From Nonomuraea jiangxiensis (GTDB lineage Bacteria; Actinomycetota; Actinomycetes; Streptosporangiales; Streptosporangiaceae), in contig NZ_FNDJ01000002.1 of the NCBI RefSeq assembly GCF_900099965.1, positions 496,001 to 560,000 of the forward strand: a stretch of 64,000 nucleotides of DNA, given 5' to 3'. Below the pieces are notes generated by a model. That model searched no databases. It was not told the origin of the DNA and worked only from the letters and a program-made list of their open reading frames with translations. The position numbers and the translations under genes were made by a program. Positions 1 through 6,847 of the stretch are shown here, in pieces (the first letter of the stretch is position 1; every line of letters begins with the position of its first letter).

Positions 1-240
1 ACGTTCCCCATGACCGTGGCGTTCCTCGTGTGGTATCTGCTCTACGTGGTGCTGTCGGGGTGGGCACGCGACTTCATGGGGATCAAGCTCCTCGGTGAGA
101 TCAACGTCGGGCTGGTGTTCGGTTTGCTGCAGTTCGTCTCCACGTTCCTCATCGCGTGGGCGTACTCCAGGCATGCCGAGCGAAAGCTCGACCCGATCGC
201 CGACAAGCTCCGTCACGAGGTTGAGGAGAAGACCCAGTGA
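1..240 (+). CDS. DUF485 inner-membrane protein, 5' truncated by the window
   Basis: The frame is open from base 1, so the true start lies outside the window; the first in-frame ATG is at 10. Two hydrophobic stretches (about TVAFLVWYLLYVVLSGW and VGLVFGLLQFVSTFLIAWAY) are followed by a charged C-terminus, which fits the two-helix DUF485 family. In bacteria this family is usually encoded directly before an acetate/solute symporter, and here its TGA overlaps the GTG of the symporter gene. An accessory role for the transporter is inferred from context. Confidence 0.85.
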   Translation, partial: TFPMTVAFLVWYLLYVVLSGWARDFMGIKLLGEINVGLVFGLLQFVSTFLIAWAYSRHAERKLDPIADKLRHEVEEKTQ

Positions 241-1877
241 GCTCGACCACCCTGGGGATGATCCTCTTCCTCGCGTTCGTCGCCGCCACGCTCGGCATCA
301 CCTTCTGGGCCAGCCGCCAGACCAAGACGGCCGCCGACTACTACGCCGGGGGCCGGTCGTTCAGCGGTGTGCAGAACGGCCTGGCGATCGGCGGTGACTA
401 CATGTCGGCCGCCTCCTTCCTCGGCATCGCCGGCATCATCGCGCTGTCCGGATACGACGGGTTCCTGTACTCGATCGGGTTCCTGGTGGCCTGGCTGGTC
501 GCGCTGCTGCTGGTGGCCGAGCTGATGCGGAACTCCGGCAAGTTCACCATGGCCGACGTGCTGGCCTTCCGGATGAGCCCCCGTCCGGTCCGTACGGCGG
601 CGGGCGTGTCCACGATCGTGGTCAGCATCTTCTACCTGCTCGCCCAGATGGTCGGCGCGGGCGCGCTGGTCGGCCTGCTGCTCGGCATCACCACGGAGGC
701 CGGCAAGATGTGGACGATCATCGGCGTGGGCGCGCTGATGATCATTTATGTGGTGTTCGGCGGCATGAAGGGCACCACCTGGGTGCAGATCGTCAAGGCC
801 GTGCTGCTGATGGGCGGCGCCGCGCTGGTGACGCTGCTGGTGCTGGGCAAGTTCGGCTTCAACCTCTCGGCCCTGCTGGGCCAGGCCGCCGCCACCAGCG
901 GCCCCAAGGCCAACCCCGGCAACTTCCTCATCCCGGGCCTGAAGTACGGCACCGACGCGCAGGGCCTGGCCGGCAAGATCGACCTCATCAGCCTGGGTCT
1001 CGCCCTGGTGCTGGGCACGGCCGGCCTGCCGCACATCCTCATCCGCTTCTACACCGTGCCCACCGCCAAGGACGCCCGTAAGTCCGTCCTGTGGGGCATC
1101 GGCATCATCGGCGTCTTCTACCTGCTCACGCTGGTCCTCGGCTTCGGCGCCGCCGCCCTGGTGGGCAAGACGGCGATCGCCGCGGGCGACGCGGCGGGCA
1201 ACACCGCCGCGCCGATGCTGGCCCAGCAGATCGGCGAGGACATGTTCGGCCCGGTGGGCGGCACGATCCTGCTGGCGTTGATCGGCGCCGTGGCCTTCGC
1301 CACGATCCTGGCCGTGGTCGCGGGCCTCACGCTCGCCTCCTCCTCCAGCTTCGCCCACGACCTGTACGCGCACGTCTTCCGCCGCGGCCAGGCCAGCGAG
1401 CGCCAGGAGGTCGTGGTGGCCCGTATCTCCGCCTTCGTCATCGGCGCCGTGGCGATCGGCCTGGGCATCCTCGCCCAGGGTCAGAACGTCGCCTTCCTGG
1501 TCGCCCTGGCCTTCGCCGTCGCGGCCTCGGGCAACCTGCCCGCGATCCTCTACAGCCTGTTCTGGAAGAGGTTCAACACCTCGGGCGCGGTCGCGGCCAT
1601 CTACGGTGGCCTGGGCTCGGCGCTGCTCCTGGTGATCTTCTCGCCCGTCGTCTCCGCGCCGCCGCCCGCGGCGGGCGCGCCGGTGACGGCGCTGATCCAC
1701 GGCGTGGACTTCCACTGGTTCCCGCTCAGCAACCCCGGCATCGTCTCGATCCCGCTCGGCTTCCTGTGCGGCTGGCTCGGCACGGTGCTCAGCAAGGAGT
1801 ACAACGCCGCCAAGTACGCCGAGATCGAGGTCCGCTCGCTGACCGGCGTCGGCGCGGAGAAGGCGACCGGGCACTGA
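237..1877 (+). CDS. actP: Sodium:solute symporter, ActP-type cation/acetate symporter
   Basis: A 546-residue polytopic protein of the SSS family (about 13 predicted membrane helices). The N-terminal part contains the YYAGGRSFSGVQNGLAIGGD and GDYMSAASFLG segments typical of acetate/monocarboxylate symporters. It should import acetate or a similar short monocarboxylate with Na+ or H+. The start is a GTG at 237 that overlaps the stop of the DUF485 gene (GTGA), so the two are translationally coupled. A G+C-rich inverted repeat follows the stop. The substrate is assigned from family and partner, not shown by the sequence. Confidence 0.88.
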   Translation: MSSTTLGMILFLAFVAATLGITFWASRQTKTAADYYAGGRSFSGVQNGLAIGGDYMSAASFLGIAGIIALSGYDGFLYSIGFLVAWLVALLLVAELMRNSGKFTMADVLAFRMSPRPVRTAAGVSTIVVSIFYLLAQMVGAGALVGLLLGITTEAGKMWTIIGVGALMIIYVVFGGMKGTTWVQIVKAVLLMGGAALVTLLVLGKFGFNLSALLGQAAATSGPKANPGNFLIPGLKYGTDAQGLAGKIDLISLGLALVLGTAGLPHILIRFYTVPTAKDARKSVLWGIGIIGVFYLLTLVLGFGAAALVGKTAIAAGDAAGNTAAPMLAQQIGEDMFGPVGGTILLALIGAVAFATILAVVAGLTLASSSSFAHDLYAHVFRRGQASERQEVVVARISAFVIGAVAIGLGILAQGQNVAFLVALAFAVAASGNLPAILYSLFWKRFNTSGAVAAIYGGLGSALLLVIFSPVVSAPPPAAGAPVTALIHGVDFHWFPLSNPGIVSIPLGFLCGWLGTVLSKEYNAAKYAEIEVRSLTGVGAEKATGH

Positions 1878-1903
1878 CCCCCTCCCCCGATCGCCTCCTC
1901 CCG

Positions 1904-1929
1904 GGGCCCGGCCTGCAGCGGCCGGGCCC
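1904..1929 (+). terminator. Hairpin terminator after the symporter gene
   Basis: A perfect 10-bp inverted repeat (GGGCCCGGCC / GGCCGGGCCC) with a 6-nt loop starts 26 bases past the symporter stop. It lacks a T tract, which is common for actinomycete terminators. Confidence 0.6.
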
Positions 1930-1950
1930 TTCGGCTGTCCCCGGAGACGG

Positions 1951-1980
1951 TTGACGGAATTCGCGGGGCGTGGATACCTT
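1951..1980 (+). promoter_or_regulatory. Housekeeping-type promoter of the GH36-like gene
   Basis: TTGACG at 1951-1956 and TACCTT at 1975-1980 are separated by 18 bases and match the TTGACn / TAnnnT pattern of the actinomycete principal sigma factor. Transcription would start near 1987, inside the operator-like palindrome that follows, leaving a leader of about 115 nt before the ATG at 2102. Confidence 0.5.
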
Positions 1981-1983
1981 CCC

Positions 1984-2005
1984 GGTGTGTGAACGTACCC
2001 ACACC
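1984..2005 (+). promoter_or_regulatory. Palindromic LacI-type operator upstream of the GH36-like gene
   Basis: A 22-bp inverted repeat, left arm GGTGTGTGAAC and right arm GTACCCACACC, pairs at 9 of 11 positions and is centred on AC/GT as in many LacI-family operators. It begins 4 bases after the -10 hexamer. The GTGTGnGAACG half is found again before the genes at 3865 and 6848. Binding by the LacI protein encoded at 5715 is inference. Confidence 0.55.
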
Positions 2006-2101
2006 GGCCGGACGCCACGTGGCCGGGCGTCACGACACCAAGCTCATCGCCGGGGGTGGCCCCGCCCCGGCCCGCCCCGGATCGAGGCACTCGGCCCAGC
2101 C

Positions 2102-3808
2102 ATGCACATCACCACCACGGACACGCACTACGACCTGGACAGCGGCCACTACCGGCTGACCGTCTCGCGCACCGACCCCAGCGCCGAGCTGGAGGGCTGG
2201 ATGACGCTCTCCCTGCTGGCCTCGGTCGACACCAGGGCCGGGCGCGACGAGACGTACGAGACCCTGCCGCCAGTGCTCGTCGAGCGCGACAACCTGGCGA
2301 TCTTCGACTTCCCCCAGCGCACCACCGAGTGGGAGACCAAGACGGTCCGGCTGACCTGCACCCCCGAGACCGTCGCGGTCGAGGTGCGGGTCGAGGGGGA
2401 CGGCGTGCTCGGCGACGTGACGCTGCTCGGCGGGCGGGCGGTGCTCAACACCCGCGCGTCGGGCACGTTCCGGTCGGGGGTGCACGCGCGCGGCGTCTTC
2501 AACCCCACGCCCACGCACCCCGTCCAGGTCGTCCGCCCGGTGTCGGTGCCGGTCGCGCTCACCGTCGTCGGCGACGCCTCGCCGGGGCGGCTGCACGCGG
2601 TCTTCTCGCCGCCGCCGCTGGTGCTGGCCTTCTGCAAGCAGGAGCCCCGGGGGGCCACGGACGTGCCCGGCGGGCCCTGGCTGGGCGCCTCCGTACGCGC
2701 CGGGATCGCCGGCCTGAGCTTCACCGAGGTGGCGTACGAGCCGCTGGACGGCGGGGTGCTGCTGCGCTTCGGCTACGAGGGCCACACGGTGGTGAGCGGC
2801 AGGTGGACCTCGCCGGCCGTGGTGCTGCGGGCCGCCTCGTCCCCCTGGGAGGCGATCTCGCACCACCGGGCCGACCTGCGGGCGCACGGCCTGGCCCCGG
2901 CGTACGGCGGCGAGCGGCACGCCTGGTGGAGGGAGCCGATCTTCTGCGGCTGGGGCGCCCAGTGCGCCAGGGCCGCGGGCGGCTCCCCGGCGGACCTGTC
3001 CCGGCAGGAGCTCTACGACGAGTGGCTGGCCCGGCTGGCCGAGCACGGCATCGTGCCGGGGACCGTGGTCGTCGACGACCGCTGGCAGCTGGCCTACGGA
3101 GACCCGCGCCCCGATCCGGGCAAGTGGCCGGCGCTGCGCGAGTGGATCGCCGCCCGGCACGAGCGCGGGCAGCGCGTGCTGCTGTGGTGGCGGGCGTGGT
3201 CGGCCGACGGGCTGCCCGCCGAGGAGTGCGTGACGGACGCGGGCGGGCGTCCGGTGGCCGCCGACCCGTCGAACCCGGCCTACCGGCGCCGGGTCGAGGA
3301 GATCATGGAACGGCTGCTCGGCGACCTGGACGCCGACGGGTTCAAGATCGACTTCACGCAGTGGTCGCCGAGCGGGTCGCACCTGAAGGCGTACGGCCCG
3401 AACTGGGGGTTCTCCCTGCTGCACGAGCTGCTCGCCACCCTGTACGCCGCCGCCAAGCGCGTCAAACCGGACGCCCTCATGGTCACCCACACCCCGCATC
3501 CGGCCTTCGCCGACGTGACCGACATGATCCGGCTCAACGACGTGCTGGAGGTGGACTTCCGCGGCGATCCCGTCCCGGCCGTCGACCAGCTCCGCTTCCG
3601 CCACGCGGTGGTCGCGCACGCGATGCCGGAGCACCTGGTCGACACCGACCAGTGGCCCATGCCCAGCAGGGCGGACTGGCTGGAGTACGCGCGGGCGCAA
3701 CCCGCCCACGGCGTGCCCGCCCTGTACTACGTCGACTCCATCGACAACTCCCTCGAACCGATCACCGGCGAGGACCTCCGCCTGGTGGCCGGCTGGTGGG
3801 CCCGTTGA
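2102..3808 (+). CDS. GH36-like (alpha-galactosidase superfamily) glycoside hydrolase
   Basis: A 568-residue protein with no signal peptide, so it is probably cytoplasmic. The first ~250 residues look like a beta-sandwich; the rest has barrel landmarks of the GH36/GH27/GH31 clan: VVVDDRWQ at about 322-329, RVLLWWRAW, and DGFKIDFTQ at about 411-419, where the Asp of KIDF is the expected nucleophile. It probably releases an alpha-linked sugar from imported oligosaccharides. The in-frame region upstream has no Shine-Dalgarno sequence and contains the operator, so ATG 2102 is the best start. It belongs to the LacI-linked glycosidase locus. Exact substrate is not predictable. Confidence 0.75.
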   Translation: MHITTTDTHYDLDSGHYRLTVSRTDPSAELEGWMTLSLLASVDTRAGRDETYETLPPVLVERDNLAIFDFPQRTTEWETKTVRLTCTPETVAVEVRVEGDGVLGDVTLLGGRAVLNTRASGTFRSGVHARGVFNPTPTHPVQVVRPVSVPVALTVVGDASPGRLHAVFSPPPLVLAFCKQEPRGATDVPGGPWLGASVRAGIAGLSFTEVAYEPLDGGVLLRFGYEGHTVVSGRWTSPAVVLRAASSPWEAISHHRADLRAHGLAPAYGGERHAWWREPIFCGWGAQCARAAGGSPADLSRQELYDEWLARLAEHGIVPGTVVVDDRWQLAYGDPRPDPGKWPALREWIAARHERGQRVLLWWRAWSADGLPAEECVTDAGGRPVAADPSNPAYRRRVEEIMERLLGDLDADGFKIDFTQWSPSGSHLKAYGPNWGFSLLHELLATLYAAAKRVKPDALMVTHTPHPAFADVTDMIRLNDVLEVDFRGDPVPAVDQLRFRHAVVAHAMPEHLVDTDQWPMPSRADWLEYARAQPAHGVPALYYVDSIDNSLEPITGEDLRLVAGWWAR

Positions 3809-3809
3809 G

Positions 3810-3827
3810 GCCGGGCCACGGCCCGGC
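3810..3827 (+). terminator. Short G+C-rich hairpin between the GH36-like and MBL genes
   Basis: GCCGGGCC (3810-3817) and GGCCCGGC (3820-3827) form a compact inverted repeat immediately after the GH36-like stop. It may end that transcript, in keeping with a separate operator-like motif in front of the next gene. Confidence 0.4.
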
Positions 3828-3831
3828 ACCT

Positions 3832-3844
3832 GTGTGGGAACGAT
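3832..3844 (+). promoter_or_regulatory. LacI operator half-site upstream of the tandem MBL gene
   Basis: GTGTGGGAACGAT is identical over 13 bases to a site at 6793-6805 and matches the left arm of the palindrome at 1984-2005. A TACAAT hexamer at 3851-3856 ends 8 bases before the ATG at 3865, so transcription may start at the ATG (leaderless). No convincing -35 is seen. Confidence 0.45.
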
Positions 3845-3864
3845 TGCGGATACAATCCGGCGTT

Positions 3865-5718
3865 ATGGAGGTAACCGAGGTCATACCGGGGATCTACCGG
3901 GTCTTGGACACGTGTCACGTCTACGTCGTCGTGGCCCCCGCCCGGGAGGGGCAGGAGCGCACCGGGATCGCCATCGACTTCGGCTCCGGACGGGTGCTGG
4001 ACCTCCTCGGCGAGCTCGGCATCGACCGCCTCACCGACGTTCTCATGACCCACCACCACCGGGACCAGGCCCAGGGGCTGGCGCGGGCGGTCGAGGCGGG
4101 CATCGCGGTGCACGTCCCGCCGGTCGAGCGCGACCTGTTCGACCGGGCCGACGAGATGTGGGCGGGCCGCGGCCTGCTCAACGACTACGACCTGCGCGAC
4201 GACCGGTTCTCGCTGCTGGAGTCCGTGCCCGTGACCGGGGTCGTGCCCGAATACCGCACCGCCGACTACGGCGGCGTGTCCGTGCGCGTGCTGCCCACCC
4301 CCGGGCACACCCCCGGCTCCGTCACCTACGTCGTGGACCGGGTGGCCTTCACCGGCGACCTGATCTACGCCCCCGGCAAGGTGTGGTCGCTGGCCGCCAC
4401 CCAGTGGTCCTACACCGAGAACGAGGGCCCGGCCATGACCATCCTGAGCTGCGAGCTGCTGCGGAGGGAGGAGATCGAGGTCTTACTGCCGTCCCATGGC
4501 GAGCCCATGACCGACCCGGCCGGCGCGCTCGCGCGGCTCTCCGCCTCCATGCAGCGCTACGTCGACTTCCGCCGCCCCCACCCCTGGGACCTGCGCGGGC
4601 TGCTGGCCAACCCCTTCGTCCAGGTCACCCCGCACCTGCTGATGAACAAGAGCAGCCAGGCCCTCAGCTACGTCCTGCTGTCGGAGTCCGGCGCGGCCAT
4701 GGTCTTCGACTTCGGCTACGACATGTCCACCGGCCTGGTCAAGAGCACCGCGCGGGAGGCCCGCCGCCCCTGGCTGGCCTCCATGCCCGCGCTGCGCGAG
4801 CACTACGGCGTCACCCGGGTCGAGGTCGCCGTGCCCACCCACTACCACGACGACCACGTGGCGGGCATGCCGCTGCTGCGCGACGTCGAGGGCGCCGAGC
4901 TCTGGGTGCCCTCCCACATCGCGCCGGTCCTCGCCGTGCCGCTCCACCACGACCTGCCCTGCCAGTGGTACGACCCGATCCCCGCCGACCGGGAGCTGGC
5001 GCTGGGGGAGACGGTCCGCTGGCGGGAATACGCGATCACGGTGCACGACCTGCCGGGGCACACGCTGTTCGCGGCGGCCTACGAGTTCGAGGTGGACGGG
5101 CACCGGGTGCTCGTCACCGGGGACCAGCAGGACGGCATGGGCACCGCGGGCCTCACCGGGCCGGCCCGCCAGGAGATGCTGAACTTCCAGTACAAGAACG
5201 GGTTCAGGATCGACGACTACCGCAAGAGCGCCGCGCTCTACCGGCGGATCCGGCCCGACCTCATGGTCAGCGGCCACTGGCGGCCCCGCTGGGTCGACGA
5301 CGACTACCTGCGCATGCTCACCGAACGCGGCGAGGAGCTGGTGGCGCTCCACCACGACCTGCTCCCGCTGGACGAGCTGGACCTGGGGGCGGACGGGGTG
5401 CTGTGCCGCCTGACCCCCTACCACTCGCGCGTCCCCGCGGGCGGCGAGGTCGTGCTGACCGCGACCGTGCGCAACCCGTTTCCTGGCAAGGCCGAGGCCG
5501 TGCTGCGGCCGGTGGTGCCGCCCGGCTGGCGCGTCGAACCCCGATCTTCGACGCTTAAGCTGCCCGGCGGGGGTAGTGAGCAGGTGCGCCTCCGGCTCGG
5601 CGCCGACCGCGTGCCGCGCCGCCGTGTACGCCTCGCCGTCGACGTGACCATCGGCGACCTGCGCCTCGGGCAGCACGCAGAGGCCCTGGTCGACGTGGTC
5701 GGAGAAGGGACTCGATGA
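3865..5718 (+). CDS. Tandem metallo-beta-lactamase-fold hydrolase with C-terminal beta domain
   Basis: 617 residues with two MBL-fold halves. Half one (about 1-230) has HHHRDQ at about 62-67, an HxHxDH motif whose last His is Gln, followed by PGHTPGS, TGDLIY and PSHGEP. Half two (about 250-500) has a canonical HYHDDH at about 326-331, then LPGHTLF, TGDQQD and SGHW. A final ~100-residue segment resembles a NEW3-type beta-sandwich. The enzyme is probably a cytoplasmic binuclear metal hydrolase whose second half is the better-equipped catalytic centre. Its stop overlaps the ATG of the LacI gene (ATGA). A role in the glycoside pathway comes from context only; substrate unknown. Confidence 0.72.
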   Translation: MEVTEVIPGIYRVLDTCHVYVVVAPAREGQERTGIAIDFGSGRVLDLLGELGIDRLTDVLMTHHHRDQAQGLARAVEAGIAVHVPPVERDLFDRADEMWAGRGLLNDYDLRDDRFSLLESVPVTGVVPEYRTADYGGVSVRVLPTPGHTPGSVTYVVDRVAFTGDLIYAPGKVWSLAATQWSYTENEGPAMTILSCELLRREEIEVLLPSHGEPMTDPAGALARLSASMQRYVDFRRPHPWDLRGLLANPFVQVTPHLLMNKSSQALSYVLLSESGAAMVFDFGYDMSTGLVKSTAREARRPWLASMPALREHYGVTRVEVAVPTHYHDDHVAGMPLLRDVEGAELWVPSHIAPVLAVPLHHDLPCQWYDPIPADRELALGETVRWREYAITVHDLPGHTLFAAAYEFEVDGHRVLVTGDQQDGMGTAGLTGPARQEMLNFQYKNGFRIDDYRKSAALYRRIRPDLMVSGHWRPRWVDDDYLRMLTERGEELVALHHDLLPLDELDLGADGVLCRLTPYHSRVPAGGEVVLTATVRNPFPGKAEAVLRPVVPPGWRVEPRSSTLKLPGGGSEQVRLRLGADRVPRRRVRLAVDVTIGDLRLGQHAEALVDVVGEGTR

Positions 5719-6755
5719 CCACAGGGCGGCTCGCTCCCCCCGGCCGTTCCGGGCGGCCCACGATCAAGGACGTGGCCGCCGCCGCCGGGGTCTCGCGCTC
5801 CACCGTCTCCCGGGTGCTCACCGGGCGCGGATACGCCGCCGGCCCCGTACGCGAGCGGGTGCTGCGGGCCGCGGCCGAGCTCGGCTACGTGCCCGACGTG
5901 GCGGCCCGCATGCTCAAACAGCAGGTGAGCAGGTCCGTCGGGGTGCTGGTCAGCGACCTGCGCAACCCGTTCTATGCGGAGCTGGCGGCCGGGGCCGGCA
6001 ACGAGGCCCGCGCGCGCGGCTACACGATGGTGCTGACCGACACCGGGCTGTCGGCCGGCACCGAGGGCGAGGCCGCCGAGGCGCTGGTCGCGCTCCGGGT
6101 GGCCGGGGTGATCGTGACGCCCAACTCCCCGGCGGTGAGCGGCTACCTGAGCTCCCACGGCGTCCCGGTCGTCGAGGTGGACCGGCAGTTCGCGGCCGGC
6201 ACGACCGACGGGGTCGTGGTCGGCAACCGCGTCGGAGCGCGTACGGCCACCGCCCACTTGACCGGGCTCGGGCACCGCAGGATCGCGCTGGTCATCGACG
6301 AGACCGAGTGGACCACCGGCTACGAGCGCCACCAGGGCTACCTGGAGGCGCTGCACGCGGCCGACCTCAAGGCCGACCCCGACCTGGTGATCGCCGCCGG
6401 CTGGGACGTCGCCGACGCCCGGCGCCGGGCGGCCGACCTGCTGCGCGGCCCCGACCGCCCGACCGCCGTCTTCGCCGCCAACAACGTGCTGGCCGAGGGC
6501 GTCTGGCGGGCCGTCGGCGAGCTGGGGCTGCGGGTGCCCGCGGACGTCAGCCTCGTGGCCTTCGACGACGCGCCCTGGATGAGCATGGTCTCGCCCACGC
6601 TCAGCGCGGTCGCGCAGGACGCGTACAACCTGGGTGTGGCCGCCGTGCGGCGGCTGGACGCGCGCATCGAGCTGCCCGACGCCGACTCCGTCACCACCGT
6701 GCTCGGCGTGCGCCTGGTGACCCGCGAGTCCACGGCGCCGCCCCCGCCCCTCTGA
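5715..6755 (+). CDS. LacI-family transcriptional repressor
   Basis: A 346-residue protein with an N-terminal LacI helix-turn-helix (TIKDVAAAAGVSRSTVSRVL, about residues 15-34), the hinge helix (PDVAARMLKQ) and a periplasmic-binding-protein-like effector domain starting at about residue 73 (SVGVLVSDLRNPFYAEL). It overlaps the MBL gene by four bases. Matching operator-like motifs lie before the GH36-like, MBL and GH38 genes, so it probably senses a sugar and controls all of them, including itself through the MBL promoter. The effector is unknown. Confidence 0.9.
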   Translation: MTTGRLAPPGRSGRPTIKDVAAAAGVSRSTVSRVLTGRGYAAGPVRERVLRAAAELGYVPDVAARMLKQQVSRSVGVLVSDLRNPFYAELAAGAGNEARARGYTMVLTDTGLSAGTEGEAAEALVALRVAGVIVTPNSPAVSGYLSSHGVPVVEVDRQFAAGTTDGVVVGNRVGARTATAHLTGLGHRRIALVIDETEWTTGYERHQGYLEALHAADLKADPDLVIAAGWDVADARRRAADLLRGPDRPTAVFAANNVLAEGVWRAVGELGLRVPADVSLVAFDDAPWMSMVSPTLSAVAQDAYNLGVAAVRRLDARIELPDADSVTTVLGVRLVTRESTAPPPPL

Positions 6756-6761
6756 GCCGCT

Positions 6762-6790
6762 TTGACCTGCGGGAAGGGCCGACCTACCAT
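6762..6790 (+). promoter_or_regulatory. Promoter of the alpha-mannosidase operon
   Basis: TTGACC (6762-6767) and TACCAT (6785-6790) are spaced by 17 bases. The operator motif starts 3 bases after the -10, the same arrangement as at 1951-2005. Confidence 0.55.
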
Positions 6791-6792
6791 CC

Positions 6793-6805
6793 GTGTGGGA
6801 ACGAT
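6793..6805 (+). promoter_or_regulatory. LacI operator motif upstream of the GH38 gene
   Basis: GTGTGGGAACGAT, an exact 13-base copy of the motif at 3832-3844, placed over the predicted transcription start where a bound repressor would block initiation. Confidence 0.5.
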
Positions 6806-6847
6806 GTCATAACCCCTTTGCGGCATGCCGTCCCCCTCGGAGGCCCT

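Noticed and set aside
213..2090. Long minus-strand reading frame opposite the symporter gene, rich in Arg, Gly and His
   Set aside because: It is a mirror of the high-GC3 symporter gene, with no domain or ribosome binding site.
2056..3864. In-frame extension of the tandem MBL gene upstream of its ATG
   Set aside because: The extension lies in another frame of the GH36-like gene and is Arg/Gly-rich; the MBL domain starts at 3865.
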